A stretch of 31,289 bases of DNA from SZUA-265 sp966249405. Lineage in GTDB: Bacteria; Myxococcota_A; Polyangia; Polyangiales; Polyangiaceae. Shown here in pieces: positions 15,393-24,134 of this stretch. Position 1 is the first letter of the stretch; each line of letters starts with the position of its first letter. The notes beneath the pieces were generated by a model. That model searched no databases. It worked only from the letters and a program-made list of their open reading frames with translations, and was not told where the DNA came from. A program made the position numbers and the translations under genes. The stretch spans positions 1 to 31,289 of the forward strand of contig CBINDO010000067.1 in NCBI GenBank assembly GCA_966249405.1, given 5' to 3'.

Positions 15393-17225
15393 ATGATGCG
15401 CACCCAGACATCGCCGTCGCCAGTAACTTACGCCCGTTCGAACCCGCGGTCGCCCGCGCCCCACCGCTCAGCCGCCGATACCCGCGCAATCGGGACCAAT
15501 CGAGGCGCGACGCCACACCTGACGAGCCTGGCTTTGCTCGGCGGGCTCGCCACGCTGTTGGTGGCTTGTGGCAACGGAGAGGGCTCTACCACCACCACAC
15601 CGTCCTCGACGGTGACTGCTACCAACACGACCCAGCCCACCCCTCCCGGCCCGACGGGCACTTCGTCAGGCACGACGACGCCGGACGGCGCTTCGAGCAC
15701 CTTGCCCCCGCAACCGACTTCGCCGACGACCCAGCCCACGACCACCCCCGGCGACACGGGCACGTCGTCATCGCCGCTCACTTCCGATGCACCCTCGGGG
15801 GACGCGAGCTCGGCGCCCGGCGGGAGCGATACAGCCAGCATCGACGACACGCAAACGGGTGCCGCCGGTAGCTCCGAACCCCCCGCATCGACGGAACCAC
15901 CGTCCAACTGCGTCCCCAGCGGTCGCGCGCACAATCCGCTGGTCACTCACATCTTCACCGCGGACCCGAACGCCGTCGTCTACGGAGACAAGGTGTACCT
16001 CTACGTGTCTCACGACGTCGACGGTCAAGACGACTACGACATGGTCGACTATCGCGGCTTCGCCTCGGACGACCTGGTCAACTGGCAAGATCTCGGGGTC
16101 CTCATTCACGCAGACTCATTGCCGTGGGCCACCAATCTGTATGCCCCGGGCGCCTGCTCGAAGAACGGCAAGTACTACTTGTACATGCCGAACGGCGGCG
16201 ACAGCATCGGTGTGGCCGTGGCCGACGATCCCGGCGGACCGTTCGTCGATCCGTTGGGCACTGCCCTGCTCACGAAGAGCTTCCCCAACGCCAACGTGCC
16301 GTGGTTGTTCGACCCGGCGTGTTTCGTCGACGACGACGGTCAAGCCTACTTGTACTTCGGCGGCGGAAACGACGGCGGACAGAACGCGCGCGTGATCCGC
16401 TTGAACGACGACATGATCAGCCTGAAGGACAACAGCGCCACCACGATCATGACGACAGCGTTCTTCGAGGCGTCGTTCGTGCACAAGCGTGAAGGAATTT
16501 ACTACTTCAGCTACTCATCGGACTTCAGCACCGACCACGGCGCTGCCCTCGAGTATCTCACGAGCGACAACCCGATGACTGGGTTCGCCTACAAGGGTAA
16601 GTTCTTGCCCAACCACAACATCAACGACGGAAACAACAACCACGGCTCGATCATCGAGTTCCACGACAAGACGTACGTCTTCTACCACGCTCGCAAGCTG
16701 CAGCAGGAGCTCGGGGTCAACAAGGTGAACAACCGCAGCGTCGCGTTGCAGGAGATCACATACGGCGGCGACGGCGCGCTCAACCCCATCACCATGAGCA
16801 CGGAAGACTTCACGGTGAGTCAGCTCAAGTGCCTGAACGGCTTCGATGAAGTCCAGGCCGAGACCCTAGCTGCCGAGCAAGGCATCGAAGTCGAAGGCAA
16901 CGCAGGTGATACCGTGCGCGTTGGCCAGATCAGCAACAACGATTGGGTCGGCTACTCTCAGGTCGACTTCCGCAACGGCGCGACGAAGCTCGTGCTGCGT
17001 GTGGCCTCCGCCCAGGGTGGCGGCAGCATCGACGTGAGGCTCGACGGTTGTATCACCGGCGAAGCTGGGACGTCGGTCGGAACCTGCGAGGTAGCGAGCA
17101 CGGGCGGGGCCAACATGTACGCCGACCTGACGTGCACGATCGCGGCACCGGAAGGAGCTCACGACCTGTGTCTGCACTTCGCCGACAACCCATCGTTCGT
17201 CGTCGACTCGTGGCACCTGGAATGA
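15393..17225 (+). CDS. Glycoside hydrolase family 43 lipoprotein with C-terminal CBM6
   Basis: The product has 610 residues. After a long basic N-terminus, a hydrophobic stretch ends in lipobox LLVAC with Cys59. A Thr/Ser/Pro/Gly linker follows to about residue 172. The five-bladed GH43 domain (about 178-475) shows all three acidic residues: Asp191 in TADPNAVVY (base), Asp307 in WLFDPACFVDDDG (pKa modulator) and Glu359 in FFEASFVHK (acid). The end (about 484-610), starting FDEVQAETLAAEQGIEVEG and ending VDSWHLE, is a CBM6-type jelly roll. This arrangement is known in arabinofuranosidases and xylosidases acting on plant arabinoxylan, so surface hemicellulose debranching is the likely role. The n-region before the hydrophobic core is unusually long. 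ATG 15393 or 15396 may be used; TAGCGC precedes them by 5 and 8 bases. Confidence 0.88.
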   Translation: MMRTQTSPSPVTYARSNPRSPAPHRSAADTRAIGTNRGATPHLTSLALLGGLATLLVACGNGEGSTTTTPSSTVTATNTTQPTPPGPTGTSSGTTTPDGASSTLPPQPTSPTTQPTTTPGDTGTSSSPLTSDAPSGDASSAPGGSDTASIDDTQTGAAGSSEPPASTEPPSNCVPSGRAHNPLVTHIFTADPNAVVYGDKVYLYVSHDVDGQDDYDMVDYRGFASDDLVNWQDLGVLIHADSLPWATNLYAPGACSKNGKYYLYMPNGGDSIGVAVADDPGGPFVDPLGTALLTKSFPNANVPWLFDPACFVDDDGQAYLYFGGGNDGGQNARVIRLNDDMISLKDNSATTIMTTAFFEASFVHKREGIYYFSYSSDFSTDHGAALEYLTSDNPMTGFAYKGKFLPNHNINDGNNNHGSIIEFHDKTYVFYHARKLQQELGVNKVNNRSVALQEITYGGDGALNPITMSTEDFTVSQLKCLNGFDEVQAETLAAEQGIEVEGNAGDTVRVGQISNNDWVGYSQVDFRNGATKLVLRVASAQGGGSIDVRLDGCITGEAGTSVGTCEVASTGGANMYADLTCTIAAPEGAHDLCLHFADNPSFVVDSWHLE

Positions 17226-17289
17226 ACGGCGCTCGGCGAGACGAAGCCTTCCTCGAGGCTCCTGAACACACGGTTCGGCTGGGTTGACC

Positions 17290-17342
17290 TTACCGCGATT
17301 CGAGCCGCCTGAGGGCGGTTCGAATCGCTACTCGTACGGTAA
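17290..17342 (+). terminator. Long hairpin after the GH43 gene; right arm is dispersed motif copy 2
   Basis: CGATTCGAGCCGCC (17296-17309), loop TGAG, and GGCGGTTCGAATCG (17314-17327) pair completely if one G-U is allowed. TTACCG (17290-17295) and CGGTAA (17337-17342) add an outer stem. It lies 65 bases after the GH43 stop and probably ends that transcript. The part 17314-17349 recurs at 7630-7663. Confidence 0.6.
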
Positions 17343-17550
17343 ACCATCACGAGGCCAAGCCCGACGCCCTTGCCCCGGGCTGAACGTAACAAAGCCGCTA
17401 GCCCTCGACACAAGCGGCGGTCGCGTTGCGGCGAGTGCGCTCGTTTGTGTCTCACCGAGATATGGCGGGCGCGTCGTTCCCCGCGTCGTACGCCCCTCGT
17501 GTAGACATCTAGCGAACGGCGACATCCTCCTGCTTTCGTGCTGCCTTGCG

Positions 17551-17578
17551 TTGACACCGAGGCCGCGGCGGCTACAGT
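17551..17578 (+). promoter_or_regulatory. Sigma-70-type promoter with perfect -35
   Basis: TTGACA (17551-17556), a 16-base spacer and TACAGT (17573-17578) lie immediately before the next lipoprotein gene. Transcription would start near 17585, which is the GTG start codon itself. Confidence 0.65.
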
Positions 17579-17584
17579 CGCTGG

Positions 17585-18403
17585 GTGCGGCGCAGGAGAA
17601 CGATGATTGCAGTGTTCGTGCTGGCGCCAGCAGTTGGCTCCTGTGAGCCGGATCTCGACATTGGCGCGTGGAGGTGTGCAGACGCGCCGTTGTTCTTGCC
17701 GCCGGACGGCTCTCCCGTACCTGCCGGACGAGACACGGTTGTCGAACTCGAATGGACGAGTGGATTCGAGGATGGGTTCTGCGGGTTTTCGAACGTGCGC
17801 GGCTTCTGTTACGGCGCCTCGGGCGCGTCGCGACGCATCGTGGAGGCCCCAGCCCACAGCGGTCGGCGCGCGGCGGCATTCACGGTCAATAGCGATGACG
17901 AGCTTCGGGCCGAGCAGACTCGTTGCGTGCGCGAAGGCCTGTTACCCAAAGACGCCTACTACCGGGCCTACTTCTTCATCCCGTCCGGCACCACGAACAA
18001 TGGCAACTGGAACTTGATGCATTTTCGTACAGCGGGGGAGGACGGCGCCCTAGATGGTAGGTGGGACGTCTCCCTGGTGACCACCGAGCAGGGCACGCTC
18101 GCCCCTTGGCTGCGCGACTACGTGGGTGGCAGCGTTATCCCACCGTCGGAAGACTACGAAGTACCCGTCGATCGCTGGTTCTCGCTGGCCATCCGTCTGC
18201 GACGCGATTCGACGGAGGCCGGGGTCGCCGCGCTGTACCTCGACGATGAACTGGTCGTCGAAAGAACGGACATCGTGACCGACGTCGAGTCCACCTGGGG
18301 CCAGTGGTATGTGGGCAACCTCGCCACCGACATCAGCCCCTCGGAGTCCACCATTTACCTCGACGACGTCTCGATCAGCGCCAGTTTGAGCGACGCGCCC
18401 TGA
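17585..18403 (+). CDS. Secreted lipoprotein, probable concanavalin-type jelly-roll domain
   Basis: The product has 272 residues. VRRRRTMIAVFVLAPAVGSC is a short lipoprotein signal with the lipidated Cys20. GTG 17585 gives the basic n-region; ATG 17603 after AGGAG would lose it, leaving a poor signal. The mature part contains YYRAYFFIPSGTTNNGNWNLMHF, RWDVSLVTT, VPVDRWFSLAIRLRRDS, ALYLDDELVVERTD and TIYLDDVSIS. The alternating strands, the 'width-of-beam' phrase DRWFSLAIRL and the terminal YLDDVSIS are typical of LamG/polysaccharide-lyase-like jelly rolls that bind or cleave glycans. No exact family was named and no catalytic residues can be assigned. It follows the GH43 lipoprotein on the same strand with its own promoter, so a joint role with plant or microbial polysaccharide is a guess. 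Confidence 0.75.
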   Translation: MRRRRTMIAVFVLAPAVGSCEPDLDIGAWRCADAPLFLPPDGSPVPAGRDTVVELEWTSGFEDGFCGFSNVRGFCYGASGASRRIVEAPAHSGRRAAAFTVNSDDELRAEQTRCVREGLLPKDAYYRAYFFIPSGTTNNGNWNLMHFRTAGEDGALDGRWDVSLVTTEQGTLAPWLRDYVGGSVIPPSEDYEVPVDRWFSLAIRLRRDSTEAGVAALYLDDELVVERTDIVTDVESTWGQWYVGNLATDISPSESTIYLDDVSISASLSDAP

Positions 18404-18833
18404 GAGCCGTTTCGAAGCCTGGAAAACGCGATCGGCGGCGGCGCAGCCCGCCCCGCGTGAGTGGACTCGGCCTGGACGAGGGATGCAATGCCGTACGCAA
18501 GTCGCAAGACTTCACGAGCTCGCCCTGGATTCACCTGGAGCACTTATCGGTGAGGCGGTAACGGTGACGCCACGAAACGTTCGTGCAGCACGGGACGTCA
18601 CAAACATACCCACACGCGGACATCACAGAGATCGGCCAGATCAGCCCTGCGACGCTCGTGCGGCGTGGCGCTCGAGTCGAAATCTTTGACGGAACCAATC
18701 CGTGGCGACCACTGCACTTGTAGTTCGCAACCATGTTCTCGTCCGCGAAAGTAGCGCCGCCGTTTTCGAAAAACGCGATCCGTATTTCGCCATCATCATT
18801 TTTCCCATGTTTTTTCCGGCGGGGAATCCGCCA
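18404..18833. other. Intergenic and leader region before the ECF sigma gene
   Basis: It should hold the sigma operon promoter. The stretch 18740-18816 is AT-richer than the surroundings. The sigma reading frame is open from 18702, but the codons there encode no sigma feature. GGCGG (18818-18822), GGAAT, CCGCC (18828-18832) form a small hairpin containing the possible ribosome site. No clear -35/-10 pair was found. Confidence 0.45.
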
Positions 18834-19382
18834 TTGAACGCACCAGACAACAAGACTCCGGTGCTCACGTTTCAGGCGGTTTACGAGAAGCACTTCGACT
18901 TCGTGTGGGCAATGACGAGTCGCTTTGGGATCCCAGCCGAGTCGATGGACGATGTGGTGCAAGAGGTGTTTATGGTCGTCCACGCAAAACTTCATACCTT
19001 ACACAGCCCCGAGTCCGCTCGTAGCTGGCTGTACGGTATCACTCGACGCACGGCGAGCGGACACCGGCGGAAACTTACGGGGGACCGATTTGCCACCGGT
19101 GTGGCGGTCGACGAATTGGCAGCTCTGGACGGCCTGTTCTCACCAGCCGACATCGCCGAACAAAACGACAGGGTGCGCCACCTGCGCACGTTGCTCCAGA
19201 ACATCGAGCCGACGAAACGCGAGGTCTTCGTCATGGCTGAACTCGAGGGTTTCACCTGTCCCGAGATCGCCGAAGCGCTCGAGGTACCTCTCAACACGGT
19301 GTATTCGCGACTGCGCCACGCGCGCGAAGCTTTCGAGAACGCCCTGACGCGTCTTCAAGCTCGAACAGGAACCGGGCCATGA
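18834..19382 (+). CDS. ECF-type RNA polymerase sigma factor
   Basis: The product, 182 residues from this start, has region 2 (FDFVWAMTSRFGIPAESMDDVVQEVFMVVHAKL) and the preserved DD-VQE-F core-binding motif. The C-terminal region 4 helix-turn-helix is GFTCPEIAEALEVPLNTVYSRLRHARE. RSWLYGITRRTASGHRRK lies between them, as usual. The start is uncertain. TTG 18834 has GGGGAA 7 bases upstream; ATG 18807 and GTG 18702 give 191 and 226 residues but lack ribosome sites. The next gene overlaps as ATGA and encodes a membrane-anchored probable regulator, as is typical of ECF loci. Target genes are unknown; the two lipoproteins or the DUF1592/1552 pair nearby are candidates by position only. Confidence 0.88.
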   Translation: MNAPDNKTPVLTFQAVYEKHFDFVWAMTSRFGIPAESMDDVVQEVFMVVHAKLHTLHSPESARSWLYGITRRTASGHRRKLTGDRFATGVAVDELAALDGLFSPADIAEQNDRVRHLRTLLQNIEPTKREVFVMAELEGFTCPEIAEALEVPLNTVYSRLRHAREAFENALTRLQARTGTGP

Positions 19383-20065
19383 ACGATAACCTGACGCACG
19401 AAGCAGCCGCACTCATCATCGAAGGACGCAAGGCTCTACGTCCCACCAACGCCGACAAAACCCGGGTGCTTACCGCGCTCCGCGGTCGCGTCGACAACAC
19501 GTCGAGCCCACACGACAAAGCGCCTACCACCGGCGAAGCAGCGACCCCAGGGCTCACGCTCGGGAAGATCGCGGCGCTAACGGCCGGCGTTCTAGCAGCC
19601 GTCTCCGCGTTCATCGCGCAGACCGGCGACCTGCCAGAGTCCACGCGTACGAATCCCGAAGCGGCTCCGATGGTTTCGACTCAGCTGCCCATCGCTACCG
19701 CGAGCCAATCAGCCACGGCCAGTTTCGCCGAGCCCATCGATACGAATCAACGGAACGTGCAAGTCGCTGCTGCGGCGCGCCCGCCCAGTCAAGTTGCACG
19801 CGCCGAAGACGCGGACCGACTCGCGGAGGAGGTCGCGCTGCTCACGCGCGGTGAACGGAACTTCCACTCCGGCGATCTGAGGGCAGCACTAGCAGCGGTA
19901 AATGAACACAGCCGCATCTTCCCCAAGGGTACGCTCGCCCCGGAGCGAACGAGCCTGCGCACACAAATCCTGTGCGCCATGGACGAACGCGAAGGCGCGT
20001 CGCCGGGAGACCGACGCGGCCGCGCCAATCAGCCGTCGACCGACGGTTGCACAGCGCGCAAGTGA
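19379..20065 (+). CDS. Membrane-anchored anti-sigma-like protein
   Basis: The product has 228 residues. The soluble N-terminal ~60 residues (MNDNLTHEAAALIIEGRKALRPT...) precede one membrane helix (LGKIAALTAGVLAAVSAFIA, about 62-81). After the helix is a Ser/Thr/Ala/Pro-rich linker and then EDADRLAEEVALLTRGERNFHSGDLRAALAAVNEHSRIFPKGTLAPERTSLRTQILC, a single TPR-like helical hairpin. This layout recurs downstream of ECF sigma genes in myxobacteria. There is no zinc-binding HxxxCxxC motif of the ZAS class. The ATGA overlap with the sigma gene implies coupled translation and a regulatory pair. It probably holds the sigma factor at the membrane; this is inferred from position and topology. The outer helical part could sense or bind an envelope signal. 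Confidence 0.72.
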   Translation: MNDNLTHEAAALIIEGRKALRPTNADKTRVLTALRGRVDNTSSPHDKAPTTGEAATPGLTLGKIAALTAGVLAAVSAFIAQTGDLPESTRTNPEAAPMVSTQLPIATASQSATASFAEPIDTNQRNVQVAAAARPPSQVARAEDADRLAEEVALLTRGERNFHSGDLRAALAAVNEHSRIFPKGTLAPERTSLRTQILCAMDEREGASPGDRRGRANQPSTDGCTARK

Positions 20066-20102
20066 CCAAACGCGCGCCTGACGTCGACGGCGGTTCTCCA
20101 CC

Positions 20103-21464
20103 TCACACGTTCAGACGCAGCCCATCGAGCTCCGACCTCGCTTCCGCGACGCCTTTGCCGAGACTCGTCAGGTTGGCGCCGAACAGGTTCGCGATGCTGA
20201 GCAAAACTTCCGGAAGGATCCGGTCCTGGTAGCGGAGGTGTTGGTTGCCGCGCATCGCCCCGCCGGCTTTGCCCGCGAGCAACACGGGCCACTCGCTCAT
20301 GTCGTGCACCTTTCCCCACGAGGTGCAGGACGTCGTGTAAACGAGAGAGTTGTCGAGGACGACGCCGTCACCTTCCGTGAGCGACGCCAACTTCTTCAAG
20401 AAGACGGCGAGACACTCCATCGTATACACCACCCCGCGGTGGACCCGCTCCTGGCTGGCGTTGTCCCCGGGATCACCGTGGCAGATCGTGTCGTGGAAGT
20501 CGTCGTTCATGTCGTTACCCAACGACCGGTAGAACACGTGCGCCGCGGGCAACGTGAATACGAACGACCCGACGCGCGTGATGTCGGCGGCAAACGCGAC
20601 GGCGAGCATCTCCGCCATCACCCCGTTTACTGCAGCCGGCGCCTCCGATTGGGCGTCCTTACCGATCCCCGCGGCTGCCGGATCGGCCGGAAACTCGACC
20701 TGCGGCGTCGTCATCGTGGTCGTCAGGCGAGTCTCGATCTGGCGAATCGCGTCCAGGTGGTCCTCGAGCCGCACCTTGTCTTTGGCTCCCAGCGTCTGCG
20801 CGACGTCGACTCCGTCCGCCAACACGGTATCCAGGATGCTACGCTTCGCTTGGTTGAGCGCCGCGAGTTCGGCCGCCGTAGTCGAGGTAGGTTGCTCGGC
20901 TGCGGCAAACAGCCGCGTGTACAAGGCGTGTGGATCGTACTCTGGGTAATTCGGCGCGTTGACGCCGCGGTGGGACACGGCGTGCAAGGTATTCTGCGGC
21001 CCGTTGGGTGTAGCGTTCGTCACCCCGACTTCAATCGACGCGTACTTTCCGCCCTTGTTCACGCCAGCCACAATCTGATCGATTGACGGCAACACGGCGG
21101 TGTTGTTCTCGCAGTCGGCGCCCGTGGTCGATACGGCCGAACCGGTTGGATGCTGGACGCCCGAAGGAACCGGCTGCTTCAAGCCGGTAACCACGGTCAG
21201 CCACTCCTTGACGTCTTGGAGCGGCGCCAGTTGGTCACTCAGCTGCCAGTCGTCTCCGACCGAGCTCGGGTTCCACCGCGGTGGCAGGATCCCGTTGCCG
21301 AAGAACCAAGTACAATAACGGCGCGGCAGCGCCGTGCCGTCGGCGAGGGCCGTCCCGCTCTCGTTGAGCAGCGAGTCGAACAGCGGCAGTGGGATCGCGA
21401 TCCCAGCACCCGTGGTCAGGATCCCCTTCAACACTCGACGACGGTTGATTGTTCTCGGTTTCAT
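20103..21464 (-). CDS. DUF1552 family protein with Tat-type signal
   Basis: The product has 453 residues. MKPRTINRRRVLKGILTTGAGIAIPLPLFDSLL is a Tat-like export signal (RRRVLKG followed by a hydrophobic core). The rest matches the DUF1552 pattern: LPRRYCTWFFGNGILPPRW, a central SIDQIVA segment, the helix LNQAKRSILDTVLADG, HLDAIRQIETRL, then MLAVAFAADITRVGSFVF and NSLVYTTSCTSWGKVHDMSEWPVLLAGKAGGAMRGNQHLRY. It thus resembles alkaline-phosphatase-fold DUF1501/DUF1552 proteins of unknown reaction, known mainly in Planctomycetes and Myxococcota. The start at ATG 21464 is 22 bases after the DUF1592 gene; the longer frame to 21566 overlaps it. The two products are nearly always encoded together and are assumed to work as a pair in the envelope. 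Confidence 0.88.
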   Translation of the reverse strand: MKPRTINRRRVLKGILTTGAGIAIPLPLFDSLLNESGTALADGTALPRRYCTWFFGNGILPPRWNPSSVGDDWQLSDQLAPLQDVKEWLTVVTGLKQPVPSGVQHPTGSAVSTTGADCENNTAVLPSIDQIVAGVNKGGKYASIEVGVTNATPNGPQNTLHAVSHRGVNAPNYPEYDPHALYTRLFAAAEQPTSTTAAELAALNQAKRSILDTVLADGVDVAQTLGAKDKVRLEDHLDAIRQIETRLTTTMTTPQVEFPADPAAAGIGKDAQSEAPAAVNGVMAEMLAVAFAADITRVGSFVFTLPAAHVFYRSLGNDMNDDFHDTICHGDPGDNASQERVHRGVVYTMECLAVFLKKLASLTEGDGVVLDNSLVYTTSCTSWGKVHDMSEWPVLLAGKAGGAMRGNQHLRYQDRILPEVLLSIANLFGANLTSLGKGVAEARSELDGLRLNV

Positions 21465-21486
21465 AGTGGTAGCGCCGCTCTCGGGC

Positions 21487-23274
21487 TCACGGGGTAGGCG
21501 GTGCGACATGACGGAAGCCGTCGCTCGTGACGATCTCCAACATGAGCTTCTGGAGATCGAAACCACCGCTCGTGAAGCTCTCGGTGAGTGTGGTCAAGAC
21601 CGGGCTTTCGCTCGGCAGCTCGACGTGCCCCGTGGCGTAGCGATACAGGTTCCGAGCCATACACTTGGCCGTCTCCGGCTTCGAGGCGAGCAACGCACCG
21701 AGCTCGACCCCGCCGTTGAACGCGGTTCCGTCGAGATTGCCGGATACGTCGATGGGCTTGCCTTGGTCCGTCGTGCGATAACGGCCAATGGCGTCGTACG
21801 TCTCCAGCGTCAGCCCCAGAGGGTCGAGCAGCGCGTGGCACGCCGCGCAGGTCGGCTGCTCTTGGTGCCGCGTCAACTTCTCGCGCTTGGTGAACACTTG
21901 ACCGGCCGGTGGATCTTCCAGCGTCGTGCTCACGTCGGCGGGCGGCGCGGGTATCGCCTGGCACAACAGCACTTCGCGAACGAACTTGCCGCGCAGCGTG
22001 GGCGACCCTTCCTTTTGCGAGCCGTAGATCGCGAGGATCCCGCTAGCCCCCAACAGCCCCGCTCGTTCTTCGGGCCAGGTGATCGGACTGAGCGTTCCGT
22101 CTGCCGACGGCGGCGTTTGAACGCCGTAGAGCGCGGCGAGCTCCTTCGTCGCAAAGGTGTTTCGCGTCGTGAAGAGCTCCATCGCGCTAGCCCGCTGATC
22201 GAACACGACCGACGCGAACATCGCCGGCACCTCTTGCATCATCGCCTGCTGCAGCTCGGCGTCGTACTCGGGGTACAGCTCCGGGTCCTTGGCGCGCATC
22301 GCCACCAACCGCAACTGGAACAGCTCTCTCGCGAAGTTAGCCACCGATTCACGCCCGGCGGGGCTGCTCAACAACCGCTCACTTTGTGCGCGCACGGCAT
22401 CTACCGTCAGCAACGCGTCCTGATCGGCCAGGTCCAGCAACTCTGCGTCGGGGGTCGAATTGGTCAGGAAGTAAGCCAAACGAGCGGCCGTTTCGTAGCT
22501 CGTGTAACGCCAATGGGCCGACGCTCCGTCGGGCTCACCGCGCTCCATCCGGTACAGAAAATGGGGCGACGACAAGAACGCCGTTACTCCAGCCTTCATG
22601 CCGAGCATCGCGTCGTCGAGCATCACCGCCACGTCGCCGACCAGCTTCGTATAGCGCGCCACGAGCGCCTCGGACAGCGGCTGCCGAAACGCTTTGCGGC
22701 CAAAGGCGATCACGAACTGCTCGAAACACGCCGTATCGTTGACGCCGCTCGGCGCGCAACCCAAGATCGCGTCGCGTCGAGCCGGGTCCGCGAACGCCAC
22801 CTCCACCGCGTCTTCGACGGCCTTCTGATATTGCTCGACGCCGAGCTCGGAGATCGAAACTACCGCGGCGCCGACGGTTGGCAAGCCACCAACCGCCCAG
22901 GAATCGGGCTCGAGGGCCCCCACCTCGACGGGTCCGTTCAACAAGTCTCGCAGAGAGTTGGTGAACGCGGCGTTGGTGAGACGTCGGTACGCCCCCGGCG
23001 ATGGCGCGAACACGACCGGTGCGGTCGTCGGCGCGGCCGTTACGTTGGTCGGTGTCGTGGTGGGCGCTGGCTCCACCACACTCGACGACCCGCCTGGCAG
23101 CCCACCACTGGTCACACCCGGGTTGGGTTGCACGACAGGCCCCGTCGTGGCGCTGGTGTTGGACGCTTCCACTGCAGGTTGCTCACCTGACCAACTTTCC
23201 CCGCCACCGGTAACTTCGCCAGAGCAGCCGCACGACACCGCGAACGCGAACGACCATCGCAGTCTACGCAGCAT
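21487..23274 (-). CDS. DUF1592/DUF1588/DUF1585 cytochrome-like lipoprotein
   Basis: The predicted product has 595 residues. MLRRLRWSFAFAVSCGCSG is a short lipoprotein signal (Cys15 or Cys17), followed by a Thr/Pro/Val linker to about residue 90. Domains in order are DUF1587 (YRRLTNAAFTNSLRDLLNG, ~95), DUF1595 (CFEQFVIAFGRKAFRQPL, ~183-200), DUF1592 (GVTAFLSSPHFLYRME, then ARLAYFLTNSTPDAELL, ~229-280), DUF1588 (GLLGASGILAIYGSQKEGSPTLRGKFVREVLLC, ~406-438) and DUF1585 at the end. TCAACHALLDPLG carries one CxxCH haem-c motif (Cys476, Cys479, His480). The frame opens at 23334; start choice is uncertain because neither start has a proper ribosome site. It is co-transcribed with the DUF1552 gene 22 bases downstream. 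A role in surface redox or degradation of polymers has been proposed for such proteins but is not shown. Confidence 0.88.
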   Translation of the reverse strand: MLRRLRWSFAFAVSCGCSGEVTGGGESWSGEQPAVEASNTSATTGPVVQPNPGVTSGGLPGGSSSVVEPAPTTTPTNVTAAPTTAPVVFAPSPGAYRRLTNAAFTNSLRDLLNGPVEVGALEPDSWAVGGLPTVGAAVVSISELGVEQYQKAVEDAVEVAFADPARRDAILGCAPSGVNDTACFEQFVIAFGRKAFRQPLSEALVARYTKLVGDVAVMLDDAMLGMKAGVTAFLSSPHFLYRMERGEPDGASAHWRYTSYETAARLAYFLTNSTPDAELLDLADQDALLTVDAVRAQSERLLSSPAGRESVANFARELFQLRLVAMRAKDPELYPEYDAELQQAMMQEVPAMFASVVFDQRASAMELFTTRNTFATKELAALYGVQTPPSADGTLSPITWPEERAGLLGASGILAIYGSQKEGSPTLRGKFVREVLLCQAIPAPPADVSTTLEDPPAGQVFTKREKLTRHQEQPTCAACHALLDPLGLTLETYDAIGRYRTTDQGKPIDVSGNLDGTAFNGGVELGALLASKPETAKCMARNLYRYATGHVELPSESPVLTTLTESFTSGGFDLQKLMLEIVTSDGFRHVAPPTP

Positions 23275-23558
23275 GCCTCTCGGAATCAGAGGCGCGTCGA
23301 TGTTTTGCGTACAGACACGAAGACGAACCGGCATAACAACCCGCAGCTCACGCGGTCACGCTGACCGTTGCCCGAGCAATGCACGCGACTTCGTCATTCC
23401 GTCGACGAATCTCGGTGGAAACGCTACCGGTCGGTGATTTCGTCCAGGTTGTCGATTTACGCGTCTCAGTTCATTTTGGTTGGGCCCAGCGCCTCACGCC
23501 CCTGCCCGGCTCCCTCCCACCACTGCGCTCGCGGCTCGGACGGCGCCCACTCAATGTC

Positions 23559-24128
23559 TCACCCTTGGGGCTCCGGCAACGCCGCCGTGTTCACTCTACC
23601 CATGACCAAGCCATCGACGTAGCCGTCGCCCTCTTTGCGTCGGGCGCGGAGTCGCCCTTCGATCTCGAACCCAAACGTTCGATACAAGTCGATGGCACGC
23701 GTATTGTTCGCGGCGACTTCCAGCGCGATGCGCACGAGGCCGCGCGCGTCGGCCCAGTCGCACAGAGCGGCCATCAAACGGCGCCCGATGCCGAACCCCC
23801 AATTGTCCTTGGTGATGGCGATGGCCAACTCCGCGGAGTGCGCGAACCGGCGCAGCGGCGAGCCGGTGAGACTGGCCATCCCGACGAGGCGACCGTCCAC
23901 CATGGCCACCAAGAAGAGATCGGATTCGGCGCCCAACTGCGATCTCAGCCGCTTCTCCAGCAGCTCGTGTTTGTCCGGCACTTCGTCGGAATGGCGCGAC
24001 AAGTACTGCGTCTCACCGTACAGGGTGCGGTACAAGTCGTGCAACTCGGCGGCGTCCTCCTCCGTCGCCGTCCTGACGATCAACGTGCGATCGGAGAGCG
24101 CATAACTGCGAGCCTCGAGCAGAGCCAT
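23559..24128 (-). CDS. GNAT-family N-acetyltransferase
   Basis: The product has 189 residues. LIVRTATEEDAAELHDLYRTLY begins the fold. The acetyl-CoA pyrophosphate motif is NWGFGIGRRLMAALCDWA (Q/RxxGxG/A type, here WGFGIGRR). ALEVAANNTRAIDLYRTFGFEIEGRLRARR is the typical final strand-helix found in RimJ/RimL- or ribosomal-type GNATs. The substrate cannot be told. ATG 24128 has no ribosome site, but TAACGT ends 6 bases upstream. It is divergent from the plus-strand operon starting at 24305 and appears monocistronic. Confidence 0.9.
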   Translation of the reverse strand: MALLEARSYALSDRTLIVRTATEEDAAELHDLYRTLYGETQYLSRHSDEVPDKHELLEKRLRSQLGAESDLFLVAMVDGRLVGMASLTGSPLRRFAHSAELAIAITKDNWGFGIGRRLMAALCDWADARGLVRIALEVAANNTRAIDLYRTFGFEIEGRLRARRKEGDGYVDGLVMGRVNTAALPEPQG

Positions 24129-24134
24129 TGGTCC

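Noticed and set aside
21334..23190. 618-codon plus-strand frame opposite the DUF1592 gene
   Set aside because: It runs antisense to an unmistakable multi-domain protein with a CxxCH motif; composition is that of a shadow.
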